From NCBI RefSeq assembly GCF_019931195.1, contig NZ_JAIOUO010000002.1, positions 434,001 through 498,000 of the forward strand: 64,000 nt of DNA, read 5' to 3'. The translations under genes were made by a program, and so were the position numbers. Positions 32,402-42,423 of this stretch are shown here, piece after piece. Below the pieces are notes generated by a model. The model was not told the DNA's origin. It did no database searches and worked only from the letters and a program-made list of their open reading frames with translations. How positions within the stretch are numbered: position 1 is the first letter of the stretch; each line of letters starts with the position of its first letter. This stretch comes from Marinobacter sp. F4216 (GTDB lineage: Bacteria > Pseudomonadota > Gammaproteobacteria > Pseudomonadales > Oleiphilaceae).

Positions 32402-33283
32402 GTGTCGATCGTCCGTGGTGCAGGTATTTTGCTGTTGGGGGTATGGCTGTTGGCGGGTTGCGACTCTGACACCGAGCGTGGCTCCAATAATGAGGCGCAC
32501 CAGAATGTAGCAAATTCAGATGCTCGTGCACTGGAATTTTCCATTGATCTCGATGAGGCCCAGATGGACTGGGTTGGTGCCCAGGTATTTAAGAACGAAT
32601 GCGCCGGCCAGTTGAAATGTCTCGTGCATTGGAATAAAGGGGAACGTTTCCCGTCCCTTGGTATCGGGCATTTCATCTGGTACCCCGCAGGGGTCGAAGA
32701 GCGTTTCGTCGAGAGCTTTCCCGCGCTGATCCAATACATGCATCAGCGGCAGGCCTCGGTTCCGGACTGGTTGCGGGAACTCGATGAGTTCGATGCGCCC
32801 TGGCCAGACCGGGAGACCTTTCTTGCAGCACAGGACTCTGCCGAGGTTGCCCAGTTGAGGGAGTTTCTGGCGGGCACCCAGGGGATTCAGGCCGAATTCA
32901 TCGTTGAGCGCGCGAGCCGATCACTGGCAAAGGTGGTTGCGGCAGCGCCTGAAAGTCAGCGCGAGGCCGTATCCAACCGCCTGAAGGGGCTCACGTCGAC
33001 GCCGGGTGGGCTTTACGCGGTAATCGACTATGTGAACTTCAAAGGGGAGGGGCTTTCACCCGACGAGCGATACAGCGGGCAGGGGTGGGGATTGCTGCAG
33101 GTATTGCTGGCAATGGAAGAGCAGAATCAGGGTGCGTCGGTGTTGGAAAAGTTTCGCGGGGCTGCCGACCAGATTCTTACCCGCCGTGCCGAAAATGCGC
33201 CTCAGGACATCGAGCGAGACCGCTGGTTACCGGGCTGGAGGAAGCGTTTGCAGACCTATCGTGAGCCTGCGGAGATGTTTTAA
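32402..33283 (+). CDS. Lipoprotein of unknown function with T4-lysozyme-like motifs
   Basis: I do not recognise a named family. The 293-aa protein starts at GTG 32402 (GGGGG 6 nt upstream). A lipobox LLAGC puts the lipidated Cys at 20; Asp at position +2 is an inner-membrane retention signal in E. coli. Residues 64-90 resemble the T4 lysozyme active-site hairpin: NEC (Glu66) then, 20 residues later, LGIGH, compared with the DEG...IGIGH of T4. The second catalytic Asp is not obvious (Asn78 or Glu81 lies there). Cys67 and Cys73 could form a disulfide. Conserved-looking aromatic motifs (GQGWGLLQVL, PGWRKRLQTY) follow. A peptidoglycan-cleaving or binding role is inferred, not shown. It has its own transcript and no functionally related neighbour. 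Confidence 0.7.
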   Translation: MSIVRGAGILLLGVWLLAGCDSDTERGSNNEAHQNVANSDARALEFSIDLDEAQMDWVGAQVFKNECAGQLKCLVHWNKGERFPSLGIGHFIWYPAGVEERFVESFPALIQYMHQRQASVPDWLRELDEFDAPWPDRETFLAAQDSAEVAQLREFLAGTQGIQAEFIVERASRSLAKVVAAAPESQREAVSNRLKGLTSTPGGLYAVIDYVNFKGEGLSPDERYSGQGWGLLQVLLAMEEQNQGASVLEKFRGAADQILTRRAENAPQDIERDRWLPGWRKRLQTYREPAEMF

Positions 33284-33388
33284 TCACTTCGAGAATTCTA
33301 AAAAACTGGTTTTTATTCCCGATTTTGTTCTACCTTGTAAAAGTGGTCTTTCAATTTGGCTCATAACAAGGCATGGTACTGCCGTGCG

Positions 33389-33405
33389 CGCACCATGAGA
33401 GTGCG
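33389..33405. promoter_or_regulatory. NtrC-like dyad upstream of aapJ
   Basis: CGCACCATGAGAGTGCG contains GCAC-N7-GTGC, the spacing of NtrC enhancer sites (GCACC-N5-GGTGC); the match is 9 of 10 conserved bases. It is about 100 bp upstream of the sigma-54 element. Confidence 0.5.
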
Positions 33406-33440
33406 TTTTTGTACGGATGTACCAGTCTGAGCAGAAGGTT

Positions 33441-33452
33441 TAGACCGGTCTA
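33441..33452. promoter_or_regulatory. Perfect 12-bp palindrome upstream of aapJ
   Basis: TAGACCGGTCTA, between the NtrC-like dyad and the sigma-54 promoter. A possible site for a second regulator. An IHF-like sequence AATCAATAAACTA (33472-33484, one mismatch) lies between it and the promoter. Confidence 0.4.
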
Positions 33453-33490
33453 CATAAAAATAATTCAATCAAATCAATAAACTAAAAAGT

Positions 33491-33508
33491 TTGGCACGCA
33501 ATCCGCTT
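33491..33508 (+). promoter_or_regulatory. Sigma-54 promoter of aapJQMP
   Basis: TTGGCACGCAATCCGCTT: GG at 33493-33494 and GC at 33505-33506 with exactly 10 bases between, and a perfect TTGGCACG -24 block. The start would be about 33518, giving a leader of about 35 nt before the ATG. Confidence 0.7.
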
Positions 33509-33551
33509 ACGGCGGTTGCGCAACACAAACTGACGTTTGGAGATCCAAATA

Positions 33552-34577
33552 ATGATGAAAACGAAATCGATTGCCCTGGGAATGGCGCTTGCCGCTGGCA
33601 CTTTTGCAGCCAGTAACGTTATGGCTGCAACCACGCTGGAAAACGTGAAGGAAAAAGGCCATGTGCAGTGCGGCGTGACCAACGGTCTGCCGGGCTTCTC
33701 CCAGCCAGATTCCGAAGGTAACTGGACGGGCATTGATGTCGATACTTGCCGCGCGATTGGTGCTGCAATCTTTGGCGATGCTAAACACGTAGAATTCACT
33801 CCGCTGACTGCCAAGGAGCGTTTCACCGCCCTGCAGTCCGGCGAAATCGACGTGCTGTCCCGTAACACTACCTGGACTCTGACACGTGACGCTTCCCTGG
33901 GCCTTAACTTTGCCGGCGTAAACTACTACGACGGTCAGGGCTTTATGGTGAACAAGGACATCGGTGTTTCTGACGCCACTGAGCTGGATGGCGCGACTGT
34001 ATGTATCCAGTCCGGTACCACCACCGAGCTGAACCTGTCTGACTACTTCCGTGCCAAAGGTATGGAATTCAAGCCAATCGTATTCGATACCTCTGAGCAG
34101 ACCGTACAGGGCTTCTCTGCAGGTCGTTGTGACGTTCTGACTTCTGACCGTTCTCAGCTGGCTGCTCTGCGCTCCAAGCTGGCCGATCCGAGCTCAGCCA
34201 TTATCCTGCCGAACACCATCTCCAAGGAGCCTCTGGGTCCTGTTGTCCGTCAGGGCGACGACCAGTGGTTCAACCTGGTGAAGTGGGTTCTCAACGTGCA
34301 GATCAACGCGGAAGAGCTGGGCGTAAGCAGCGAAAACGTTGATGACATGCTGAAGTCCGACAACCCGAACATCCAGCGTCTGCTGGGCTCTGACGGTAAC
34401 CTGGGTGAGATGTTGGGTCTGCAACACGACTTCGGCTACCAGGTTATCAAGCACGTTGGTAACTACGGCGAAATGTACGAGCGCAACGTAGGCCCGAACA
34501 CTCCGCTGGGTCTGGACCGTGGCGTTAACAATCTGTGGAACAACGGTGGCGTTCTGTACGCTCCCCCTGTTCGTTAA
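33552..34577 (+). CDS. aapJ: General L-amino-acid ABC transporter, periplasmic binding protein
   Basis: The 341-aa protein has a signal peptide (core ALGMALAAGTFAASNVMA, cleavage near residue 25) and the family-3 solute-binding fold: LENVKEKGHVQCGVTNGLPG, then GIDVDTCRAIGAAIFGD, TPLTAKERFTALQSGEIDVL and SGTTTEL. This matches AapJ of the Rhizobium broad-range L-amino-acid system. Gene order J-Q-M-P also fits. GGAG lies upstream. A hairpin separates it from aapQ, as expected where the binding protein is made in excess. Confidence 0.94.
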   Translation: MMKTKSIALGMALAAGTFAASNVMAATTLENVKEKGHVQCGVTNGLPGFSQPDSEGNWTGIDVDTCRAIGAAIFGDAKHVEFTPLTAKERFTALQSGEIDVLSRNTTWTLTRDASLGLNFAGVNYYDGQGFMVNKDIGVSDATELDGATVCIQSGTTTELNLSDYFRAKGMEFKPIVFDTSEQTVQGFSAGRCDVLTSDRSQLAALRSKLADPSSAIILPNTISKEPLGPVVRQGDDQWFNLVKWVLNVQINAEELGVSSENVDDMLKSDNPNIQRLLGSDGNLGEMLGLQHDFGYQVIKHVGNYGEMYERNVGPNTPLGLDRGVNNLWNNGGVLYAPPVR

Positions 34578-34593
34578 AACCTGAAAGCACGGG

Positions 34594-34620
34594 AGGGCGC
34601 TCCTCATGAGGGGGCGCCCT
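34594..34620 (+). terminator. Hairpin between aapJ and aapQ
   Basis: AGGGCGC (34594-34600) pairs with GCGCCCT (34614-34620), with CCTCATGAGG pairing inside the loop and only a short T-rich tail. It probably attenuates or protects the aapJ message rather than ending transcription completely. Confidence 0.6.
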
Positions 34621-34668
34621 TTGTTATCTCTGAGTAGTGAACCGCAGGGAAGCTTTCCAGGAACTCCC

Positions 34669-35868
34669 ATGAAGACTGAAACGATTACTCAAGCAAACGG
34701 GTCAAAACCCGCAGGGCCCAAGCCCTGGTACGATCCCCGGGTTCGATCCATCTTCTTCCAGATCGTCGCCATTGCCCTGGTATTCTGGGGCGGCTGGACG
34801 CTGGTTGATAACACACTCTCCAACATGGAGAGCCGCGGGATCAGCACCGGTTTTGGATTCCTCGAAGAATCTGCCGGTTTCGGCATTATCATGAGTCTGG
34901 TGCCTTATGATGCCACCATGTCCTACGGCCGCACCTTCTTGGTGGGTCTGACCAACACCCTGCTGGTATCAGCGATGGGTGTGGTTGCTGCTACCATCCT
35001 CGGTTTCATCATCGGTGTCGCTCGTCTGTCCAGCAACTGGCTGGTGGCAAAGCTCGCACTGGTGTATGTCGAGGTGATTCGTAACATTCCTCTGCTGCTG
35101 CAGATCTTCTTCTGGTATTTCGCCGTCCTCGCTGCGCTGCCGTCTCCCCGGCAAAGCGTTGAGGTGGGGGGCTCAGCCTTTCTGAATAACCGGGGCCTGT
35201 ATGTGCCAGACCCTGTCACTCAGGATGGCTTTGGCCTGGTATGGGGCGCTATCGCCGTTGCAATCGCTGCGGTTATTGGCCTTCGCATCTGGGCTAAAAA
35301 GCGCCAATTGGCGACAGGCAAGATTTTCCCGACGTTCAAAGTTGGGGTTTCCATCTTGGTGCTGCTGCCAGTGCTGGCCTATTTCGTGGCTGGAAGCCCG
35401 CTGGAGTGGGATGTGCCTGCCCTGAAGGGTTTTAACTTCCGTGGTGGTATCACCATTATTCCGGAGCTCGCAGCGCTCTGGCTTGCGTTGTCCTTGTACA
35501 CTGCGAGCTTCATTGCGGAAATCGTCCGTTCCGGGATCCTGTCGGTCAGTAAGGGACAGACGGAAGCCTCCAAAGCCCTGGGTTTGCCAAACAGCCTTAC
35601 TCTTCGTCTGGTCGTAATTCCCCAGGCTATGCGAGTCATCATTCCGCCACTGACCAGTCAGTACCTGAACCTGGTTAAGAACTCTTCGCTGGCAACCGCC
35701 ATCGGTTATCCAGACCTGGTTGCGGTATTCATGGGTACAACCCTCAATCAGACGGGTCAGGCCGTTGAGGTGGTCGCCATTACCATGGCGGTGTATCTCA
35801 CCATCAGTCTGCTGATCTCCCTGTTCATGAATATTTACAACCGAGCTGTGGCGATTAAGGAGCGATGA
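34669..35868 (+). CDS. aapQ: General L-amino-acid ABC transporter, permease AapQ
   Basis: The 399-aa inner-membrane protein starts MKTETITQANGSKPAGPKPW. It has a long N-terminal part with a first helix (about 25-45), an inserted periplasmic loop, and the HisM-type permease core, whose EAA loop reads EASKALGLPNSLTLRLVVIPQ near residue 300. Upstream in-frame codons back to 34606 have no ribosome site and overlap the hairpin. It overlaps aapM by four bases. Confidence 0.94.
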   Translation: MKTETITQANGSKPAGPKPWYDPRVRSIFFQIVAIALVFWGGWTLVDNTLSNMESRGISTGFGFLEESAGFGIIMSLVPYDATMSYGRTFLVGLTNTLLVSAMGVVAATILGFIIGVARLSSNWLVAKLALVYVEVIRNIPLLLQIFFWYFAVLAALPSPRQSVEVGGSAFLNNRGLYVPDPVTQDGFGLVWGAIAVAIAAVIGLRIWAKKRQLATGKIFPTFKVGVSILVLLPVLAYFVAGSPLEWDVPALKGFNFRGGITIIPELAALWLALSLYTASFIAEIVRSGILSVSKGQTEASKALGLPNSLTLRLVVIPQAMRVIIPPLTSQYLNLVKNSSLATAIGYPDLVAVFMGTTLNQTGQAVEVVAITMAVYLTISLLISLFMNIYNRAVAIKER

Positions 35869-36953
35869 TGACTGAGTCAACCATGAAACCACCCAAGAAG
35901 ACTCTCGGTCCGGTCGCCTGGATGCGGGAGCACCTGTTCTCGTCCTGGTACAACACACTGTTGACGCTGCTCATCGGTTACGTCCTGGTGACCTCGCTTG
36001 GGCCGCTGCTGAGCTGGCTGTTCTTCGATGCCAACTTCGCCGGAACTGGTCCGGAAAGTTGCACCGGGGCGGGTGCCTGCTGGGTGTTCGTCAGTGAGCG
36101 ACTGAACTTCTTTATTTACGGGTTCTACCCGGATGACCAGCAATGGCGTGTGGATGTGATGTTCATCCTGCTGGCTGTTGCCTTTGTGCCCCAGTTCATT
36201 GAAGGCTTCCCAGGCCGCAAGTGGCTGGGCATTTTCGGCATGACTGGCTTGCCCCTGATTGGCTACTTCCTGATCCCGGGTGGTTCTTTTGGCCTCGAAG
36301 AGGTTCCGAGCACCAAGTGGGGCGGGCTGATGCTGACCCTGATTCTGGCCTATATCGGTATTCTGGCGTCGTTGCCAATTGGTACCCTGCTGGCACTGGG
36401 GCGCCGGTCGGACATGCCGATCATTCGTGGCCTCTGTGTGGTCTTTATCGAAGTCTGGCGTGCGGTTCCGTTGATTACCGTATTGTTCATGGCTTCGGTC
36501 ATGCTGCCGCTGTTCCTGCCGGAAGGAGTGAACTTCGAAAAGCTGTCTCGTGCGTTGATTGGTATCACGCTGTGGCAGTCTGCCTACATGGCCGAAGTTA
36601 TCCGTGGTGGTCTTCAGGCCATCCCGCGTGGACAGTACGAAGCGGCTGACGCGCTTGGTCTCGGATACTGGAAGAAAATGGGGCTGGTCATTCTGCCTCA
36701 GGCTCTGAAGCTGGTTATTCCAGGGATCGTGAATACCTTTATTTCCCTGTTCAAGGATACAACGCTGGTGTTGATTATCGGTCTGTTTGACGTGCTGGGT
36801 GCTGTCCAGTCAACGATTACAGACCCGGCTTGGCAAAATGTTGCCTCCGAAGGCTACGTATTTGTCGCCTTCTGTTTCTGGGTCTTCTGCTTCGGCATGT
36901 CCCGTTACAGCCAGAATCTTGAACGAAAACTCGACACCGGTCATAAAACCTGA
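35865..36953 (+). CDS. aapM: General L-amino-acid ABC transporter, permease AapM
   Basis: The 362-aa inner-membrane protein has membrane helices spread from about 30 to 350 and the permease EAA loop [21 protein letters not shown] near 268. It is the second subunit of the AapQ-AapM pair; its start overlaps the aapQ stop and its stop shares one base with the aapP ATG, so translation of the three is coupled. Confidence 0.94.
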   Translation: MMTESTMKPPKKTLGPVAWMREHLFSSWYNTLLTLLIGYVLVTSLGPLLSWLFFDANFAGTGPESCTGAGACWVFVSERLNFFIYGFYPDDQQWRVDVMFILLAVAFVPQFIEGFPGRKWLGIFGMTGLPLIGYFLIPGGSFGLEEVPSTKWGGLMLTLILAYIGILASLPIGTLLALGRRSDMPIIRGLCVVFIEVWRAVPLITVLFMASVMLPLFLPEGVNFEKLSRALIGITLWQSAYMAEVIRGGLQAIPRGQYEAADALGLGYWKKMGLVILPQALKLVIPGIVNTFISLFKDTTLVLIIGLFDVLGAVQSTITDPAWQNVASEGYVFVAFCFWVFCFGMSRYSQNLERKLDTGHKT

Positions 36954-37762
36954 TGGGTAATCCAATGACAGAACAATCCCAAACTCCTGAAACTGTGTCT
37001 TCTCCTCAGGGTGTAGCAGGTGACAGCTCACCGATCATCAAGGTTGAAGGCATGCACAAGTGGTACGGTGACTTTCACGTACTGCGGGACCTGAATCTGG
37101 ACGTCAAGCAGGGCGAGCGTATCGTAATCTGCGGCCCGTCCGGCTCTGGTAAGTCTACGTTTATTCGATGCATCAACCGGCTGGAAGAGCACCAGCAGGG
37201 CAAGATCATCGTCGACAATGTGGAGCTGACCGATGACATTCGTCAGATCGACACCGTGCGTCGTGAAGTGGGCATGGTATTCCAGCACTTCAATCTGTTT
37301 CCGCATCTGACGGTGCTTGAAAACTGCTGCCTCTCCCCCATGTGGGTTCGCAAGATCCCGCGTAAGGAAGCAGAAGCGACGGCTATGGAATACCTTGAGC
37401 GGGTGAAGATCCCGGACCAGGCACACAAGTTCCCGGGGCAGCTCTCCGGTGGTCAGCAGCAGCGTGTAGCGATCGCTCGTGCTCTGTGTATGAAGCCGAA
37501 GATCATGTTGTTCGATGAGCCAACGTCCGCACTTGACCCTGAGATGATCAAGGAAGTGCTGGACGTTATGATCGAGCTGGCTGGCAGTGGCATGACCATG
37601 TTGTGTGTAACGCACGAGATGGGCTTCGCCAAGACGGTTGCTGACCGGGTTATCTTCATGGATGCGGGTGAAATCGTAGAGGAGGCTCCGCCTCACGAGT
37701 TCTTCACCAATCCTCAGGAACCGAGGACGCAGAAGTTCCTTAAGCAGATTCTGCAGCACTAA
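36953..37762 (+). CDS. aapP: General L-amino-acid ABC transporter, ATPase AapP
   Basis: The 269-aa ATPase has Walker [10 protein letters not shown] at about 60-68, the Q-loop in [10 protein letters not shown], signature LSGGQQQR, Walker [12 protein letters not shown] and H-loop VTHEMGF, all intact. The N-terminal 25 residues are a variable linker; the second ATG at 36965 is an alternative start. A perfect palindromic terminator follows. Confidence 0.95.
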   Translation: MGNPMTEQSQTPETVSSPQGVAGDSSPIIKVEGMHKWYGDFHVLRDLNLDVKQGERIVICGPSGSGKSTFIRCINRLEEHQQGKIIVDNVELTDDIRQIDTVRREVGMVFQHFNLFPHLTVLENCCLSPMWVRKIPRKEAEATAMEYLERVKIPDQAHKFPGQLSGGQQQRVAIARALCMKPKIMLFDEPTSALDPEMIKEVLDVMIELAGSGMTMLCVTHEMGFAKTVADRVIFMDAGEIVEEAPPHEFFTNPQEPRTQKFLKQILQH

Positions 37763-37765
37763 GAA

Positions 37766-37793
37766 AAAAGGCCGGGCAATTGCCCGGCCTTTT
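37766..37793. terminator. Bidirectional terminator after aapP and lpxH
   Basis: A perfect 28-bp palindrome: AAAAGGCCGGGCAA followed by its reverse complement TTGCCCGGCCTTTT, lying between convergent aapP and lpxH. Confidence 0.92.
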
Positions 37794-37827
37794 CCGTTCA
37801 GGGGAGTGGATTATTGAGCCGTTGTCA

Positions 37828-38553
37828 CTAGAGCGGATAACTCTCAAGAACCGGGTCCTTGCCTTCCTCCACAGTCAGCCACCATACATGAGTGTGCCAG
37901 TCGCCCAGGACGATTCGCTGAGCCGGCTTTCCGTTGGCCTCAATGTCGTGTTTGGCTGGCCGATGCGTATGGCCATGAATCATCCGTTGAACGCCATGGG
38001 CTTCCAGTTCCCGGACCACTTCCTCCGGCGTCACGTCCATGATGCTTTCCTGCTTGCCCTGATTTTTGGCCATGCTGATTTCCCGAAGCTGACGGGCCAC
38101 CTGCTGGCGGTCGGCCAGGGGACGCTGCAGAATCATCTGCTGCCACTGGGGATTGCGCATGTTGGCACGGAACTTCTGGTACTCCACGTCCCTGGTGCAT
38201 AGGCTGTCGCCATGCATCAGCAGGCTAGAGGTGCCGTACAGGTCCACCACGGTTGGATCATCCAGCAAGGTGGCGCCGGCCCGGCTGCAGAACTCATGGC
38301 CAATCAGGAAGTCCCGGTTGCCGTGCATCAGGAAGATCTGTGTGCCGCTCTCGTTCACAGCCCGAAGGGCCTCGGCTACCTGCTCCTGAAGAGGGGTCCG
38401 TTCATCGTCACCAATCCAGGCTTCGAAGAAGTCGCCGAGAATGTACAGGCTGTCGATGCCGTAGGCCTTGTCCTTCAGAAATTCCAGAAAGGCATCTGTG
38501 ATGTCAGGCCGCGACTCCTCGAGGTGCAGGTCGGAAATAAACAGCGTGGTCAC
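37828..38553 (-). CDS. lpxH: UDP-2,3-diacylglucosamine diphosphatase
   Basis: Makes lipid X in lipid A synthesis; Mn-dependent, at the inner face of the inner membrane. The 241-aa protein has calcineurin-type metal motifs in order: [37 protein letters not shown] and HGHTHRP. Its start overlaps the ppiB stop by four bases, and the ppiB-lpxH pairing is common in gammaproteobacteria. Confidence 0.95.
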   Translation of the reverse strand: MTTLFISDLHLEESRPDITDAFLEFLKDKAYGIDSLYILGDFFEAWIGDDERTPLQEQVAEALRAVNESGTQIFLMHGNRDFLIGHEFCSRAGATLLDDPTVVDLYGTSSLLMHGDSLCTRDVEYQKFRANMRNPQWQQMILQRPLADRQQVARQLREISMAKNQGKQESIMDVTPEEVVRELEAHGVQRMIHGHTHRPAKHDIEANGKPAQRIVLGDWHTHVWWLTVEEGKDPVLESYPL

Positions 38554-39059
38554 GCCGCGCCTCCATCCTCCAGAACTTCCGCCTTTTCGATCACGACGTC
38601 GTCGTGCGGTACATCCTGGTGCCCTGCGCGCATGGTGGTGCGAACAGCGCGGATCTTGTTCACGGTGTCCATGCCTTCGACGACCTTGCCGAACACGCAG
38701 TAGCCCCAGCCTTCGGTGTTTTCGGCGGTGTGGTCCAGGAAGCCGTTGTTTTCAACGTTGATGAAGAACTGGGCGGTTGCCGAGTGCGGGTCCATGGTGC
38801 GGGCCATGGCGATTGTGCCCTGCATGTTGCTCAGGCCGTTGTTGGCTTCGTTCTTGATCGGCTCGCGGGTTTTGCGGGGCTGCATGCCTGGCTCGAAGCC
38901 GCCGCCTTGGATCATGAAGTTGCTGATGACACGGTGAAAAATCAGGCCATCATAGAATCCGTCGCGAACATACTGCTCGAAGTTTTTGGCGGTTTCCGGC
39001 GCCTTGTCGTGGTCGAGTTCGAGCTTGATGTCGCCAAGGTTGGTTTTCAGCAGAATCAT
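38550..39059 (-). CDS. ppiB: Cytoplasmic peptidyl-prolyl cis-trans isomerase (cyclophilin B type)
   Basis: The 169-aa protein has the cyclophilin motifs [14 protein letters not shown] (catalytic Arg in FHR), ATAQFFINV and [14 protein letters not shown]. There is no signal peptide, so it is the cytoplasmic PpiB. It is divergent from glnS and coupled to lpxH. Confidence 0.95.
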   Translation of the reverse strand: MILLKTNLGDIKLELDHDKAPETAKNFEQYVRDGFYDGLIFHRVISNFMIQGGGFEPGMQPRKTREPIKNEANNGLSNMQGTIAMARTMDPHSATAQFFINVENNGFLDHTAENTEGWGYCVFGKVVEGMDTVNKIRAVRTTMRAGHQDVPHDDVVIEKAEVLEDGGAA

Positions 39060-39154
39060 CAGGGATACCTGTTCAAAGTGATGTGCACAAAGATGAGCGC
39101 ATTATTGTACGCAAGAGTTTCCAGCGATGCATGAGTCCGGGCGGGATTTGTGAG

Positions 39155-39160
39155 TATAAT
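39155..39160 (+). promoter_or_regulatory. Candidate -10 element of the glnS promoter
   Basis: A perfect TATAAT 37 bp before the glnS ATG. The -35 region (around 39132) is poor, so the promoter may depend on other contacts. Confidence 0.5.
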
Positions 39161-39197
39161 AGCCGGTTTCTGATCCACCTCCTTTTGCAGAGAACTT

Positions 39198-40877
39198 ATG
39201 AGCGCCGAATCGAAGAAAGCCCATAACTTTATTCAGAGCCTGATCGAAGACGCCATCGCCAAAGGCGAGCACACCGGTAATGTAATTACCCGTTTTCCGC
39301 CGGAGCCCAATGGATACCTGCACGTTGGCCACGCCAAGTCCATTTGTCTGAATTTCGGAATCGCGGAAACCTTTGGTGGCGAATGTAACCTGCGGTTTGA
39401 CGACACCAATCCCGAAAAAGAAAGTCAGGAGTACATTGACTCCATCAAGAAGGACGTGGAATGGCTGGGTTACGAGTGGGCCGGTGATATCCGGTTCGCG
39501 TCCGACTACTTCGACGTTCTGTACACCTTTGCGGAAGAACTCATTGAGAAGGGCAAGGCTTATGTCTGCGCTCTGACCGCAGACGAAATGGCTGAATACC
39601 GTGGTTCCCTGAAAGAGCCTGGCCGTAACAGCCCCTACCGTGACCGTCCGGTAGAGGAAAACCTGCAACTGTTCCGCGATATGCGGGCGGGCAAGTATCA
39701 GAGTGGTGAACTGGTGTTGCGGGCCAGGATTGATATGGCGTCCCCGAACATCAATATGCGGGATCCGATTCTGTACCGGATTCGGTACGCTGACCATCAC
39801 CAGACCGGCGACAAGTGGTGCATCTATCCGATGTACGACTTTACCCACCCGATCTCCGACGCGATGGAAGGCATTACCCATTCCCTGTGCACGCTGGAAT
39901 TTGAAGATCACCGTCCGCTCTATGACTGGGTTCTGGAAAACGTCTCAGTGCCGTGTCAGCCGCGCCAGATCGAATTCGCGCGCCTGAACCTCAACTACAC
40001 CATCACCAGCAAGCGTAAGCTCAAGCGTCTGGTGGATGAGGGCCATGTGGGTGGATGGAATGACCCGCGCATGCCGACCATCTCCGGCATGCGTCGTCGA
40101 GGCTACACGCCCGACTCTATCCGAGCGTTCTGCGACATGGTCGGTGTGAACAAGGCAGGTGGTACCGTTGATGTCGGCATGCTGGAGTTTGCCATCCGGG
40201 AAGATCTGAACGCCCGGGCTCCGCGCGCCATGTGTGTGATGCGTCCGTTGAAAGTGACGCTGACCAACTATCCGGCCGACGAAACTGAAACCCTGGTATT
40301 GCCGGTGCATCCCCAGAATCCGGAGATGGGCGAGCGGGAGGTGACCTGGAGTCAGACCCTCTACATCGACCGTGAAGATTTCGTGGAAGAGCCTCCCCGC
40401 AAATGGAAGCGTCTGGCCCCCGATCAGGCAGTTCGCCTGCGCGGTGGCTATGTGATCACCTGTCGGGAAATCATCCGTGATGACAATGGCGAGATTGTTG
40501 AGCTCAAGTGTGAGTACGATCCGAAGACCCTGGGAGTGAACCCGGAAGGCTATAAGCCCAACGGCGTCGTGCACTGGGTGTCTGCCACCGACAGCGTGGA
40601 AGCGGACATCAATGTGTATGACCGCCTGTTCAACCACGAATCCCCGGACAGCGACAAGGACGGGGATTTTGTCGACCACCTGAATCCGGAATCCCTGGTG
40701 GTGCTCAAGGGCGCCCGTGTTGAAAAGGGCCTGGCGGAGCCGCGAGCGGACATCCCGTATCAGTTCGAGCGTGAAGGCTATTTCTTCTGCGATCAGGAAC
40801 TGACTGTTGAAACCGGTCGTCCGGTCTTTAACCGCACAGTAACTCTGCGCGATTCCTGGGGTAAGGGGGGCAAGTGA
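39198..40877 (+). CDS. glnS: Glutamine--tRNA ligase
   Basis: Class I aminoacyl-tRNA synthetase. The 559-aa protein has the HIGH-type motif [15 protein letters not shown] (about 36-50) and the KMSKS-type motif ITSKRKL at about 273, followed by the beta-barrel anticodon-binding domains. Length matches the E. coli enzyme. It overlaps cysS by four bases. Confidence 0.97.
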   Translation: MSAESKKAHNFIQSLIEDAIAKGEHTGNVITRFPPEPNGYLHVGHAKSICLNFGIAETFGGECNLRFDDTNPEKESQEYIDSIKKDVEWLGYEWAGDIRFASDYFDVLYTFAEELIEKGKAYVCALTADEMAEYRGSLKEPGRNSPYRDRPVEENLQLFRDMRAGKYQSGELVLRARIDMASPNINMRDPILYRIRYADHHQTGDKWCIYPMYDFTHPISDAMEGITHSLCTLEFEDHRPLYDWVLENVSVPCQPRQIEFARLNLNYTITSKRKLKRLVDEGHVGGWNDPRMPTISGMRRRGYTPDSIRAFCDMVGVNKAGGTVDVGMLEFAIREDLNARAPRAMCVMRPLKVTLTNYPADETETLVLPVHPQNPEMGEREVTWSQTLYIDREDFVEEPPRKWKRLAPDQAVRLRGGYVITCREIIRDDNGEIVELKCEYDPKTLGVNPEGYKPNGVVHWVSATDSVEADINVYDRLFNHESPDSDKDGDFVDHLNPESLVVLKGARVEKGLAEPRADIPYQFEREGYFFCDQELTVETGRPVFNRTVTLRDSWGKGGK

Positions 40878-42262
40878 TCCGTATTTACAACACGCTCACA
40901 CAGCGAAAGGAAGAATTCCAGCCCATCGAGCCCGGCAAGGTACGGATGTACGTGTGCGGCATGACCGTGTACGACTACTGCCATCTTGGGCATGCCCGGG
41001 TCCTGGTATCGTTCGATGTGATCACCCGTTACCTGCGTCATTGTGGGTACGACGTGCACTACGTTCGCAACATCACGGATATTGATGACAAAATCCTCCG
41101 CCGGGCCGACGAAAATGGCGAGGTCTTTACCGACCTGACCGACCGTATGATCGAGGCCATGCACGAGGATGAAGCCCGGTTGGGTGTGTTGTCTCCAACC
41201 GAAGAGCCCCGCGCTACTGCGTATATTGACGAAATTATCGCGATGATCCACAAGCTGGTGGCCAGCGGACACGCATACGCGGCGGACAACGGTGATGTTT
41301 ACTTTGCCGTGGACTCGTTCGATGAGTACGGCAAACTGAGCAAGAAAAAGCTCGAGGATCTGGTCGCTGGCGCCCGCATCGATGTTCGCGAAGCCAAGCG
41401 CAGCCCCGCTGATTTCGCGCTGTGGAAAGCGGCGAGTGAAGGCGAAGTGAGCTGGTCCTCACCCTGGGGTGAGGGGCGCCCTGGCTGGCACATCGAGTGT
41501 TCCGCCATGTCCACCTGCTGCCTCGGGGATACCTTTGATATTCATGGTGGCGGACCGGATTTGTTGTTCCCCCACCATGAGAACGAAATCGCTCAGTCAG
41601 AGTGTGCAACGGGCCAAGAGTTTGCCCGGACGTGGATGCATGCCGGCGCGATCCGCGTGAACAAAGAGAAAATGTCCAAATCCCTGGGCAATTTCTTCAC
41701 CATTCGAGAAATCCTCGAAAGCTACCCGGCGGAAGTGGTGCGCTACTTCCTGGTGTCCAGTCACTACCGCAGCCAGGTGGACTACTCGGAGGAAAATCTG
41801 GCCGAGGCAGGGCGCAGCCTCACCAAACTCTATCTGGCGCTGCGCGGGGTTATGCCGTCCAAGGCGGGGGTGGTCCCTGAAACCGAGCACGACCGCGGTT
41901 TTATGGAAGTCATGAACGACGACTTCAATACCGCGGGTGCCATCTCGGTCCTTCATGCCGTGGCCAATGACATCAACCAGCAGCGTCGTGAAGGTCGGGA
42001 AGATGAGGCCAAGCAAAGTGCCGCCGTGCTGGTGCGCCTGGGTTCCATTCTCGGACTTCTGCAGCAGGATCCGGAAGCCTTTCTTCAGGCGGACGCGGGC
42101 GGTGAATTGAGTGCGGAGGACATTGACCGACTTATTCAGGCCCGGGCAGATGCCCGCAAGAACCGTGACTTTGCAGAAGCCGACCGCATCCGGGATGAGC
42201 TCGCGGATAAAGGCATTATTCTGGACGATTCCCGGGAGGGCACGACCTGGCGCAGGGCATAG
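40874..42262 (+). CDS. cysS: Cysteine--tRNA ligase
   Basis: Class I synthetase with a zinc site. The 462-aa protein starts at GTG 40874 (overlapping the glnS stop) and reads [19 protein letters not shown]. It has zinc ligand Cys in YVCGMTVYD, the HIGH motif HLGHARV and the KMSKS motif [12 protein letters not shown]. No tRNA gene follows it. Confidence 0.97.
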   Translation: MIRIYNTLTQRKEEFQPIEPGKVRMYVCGMTVYDYCHLGHARVLVSFDVITRYLRHCGYDVHYVRNITDIDDKILRRADENGEVFTDLTDRMIEAMHEDEARLGVLSPTEEPRATAYIDEIIAMIHKLVASGHAYAADNGDVYFAVDSFDEYGKLSKKKLEDLVAGARIDVREAKRSPADFALWKAASEGEVSWSSPWGEGRPGWHIECSAMSTCCLGDTFDIHGGGPDLLFPHHENEIAQSECATGQEFARTWMHAGAIRVNKEKMSKSLGNFFTIREILESYPAEVVRYFLVSSHYRSQVDYSEENLAEAGRSLTKLYLALRGVMPSKAGVVPETEHDRGFMEVMNDDFNTAGAISVLHAVANDINQQRREGREDEAKQSAAVLVRLGSILGLLQQDPEAFLQADAGGELSAEDIDRLIQARADARKNRDFAEADRIRDELADKGIILDDSREGTTWRRA

Positions 42263-42305
42263 CGGCCGGTGTCAGAGCTTCGATTGCCGTGGTGTAAGGG
42301 TGGGC

Positions 42306-42334
42306 ATGACCTCATAGGCGTTTTCCCTTACAAT
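42306..42334 (+). promoter_or_regulatory. Candidate sigma-70 promoter of glcB
   Basis: ATGACC (42306-42311, 4 of 6), 17-bp spacer, TACAAT (42329-42334, 5 of 6), about 90 bp before the glcB ATG. Confidence 0.4.
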
Positions 42335-42423
42335 GCGGCCCTCAAATTAGAAATAGACGGTCCCCCTCCGTGCGTTTGCGCGGAGGAGGCCACCGGAAAC
42401 ATCACCCATTGAGGCAGACAACG

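Noticed and set aside
42263..42423. Possible tRNA gene after cysS, as in some Pseudomonas relatives
   Set aside because: No cloverleaf or TTCRA box; the sequence holds a promoter-like element instead.
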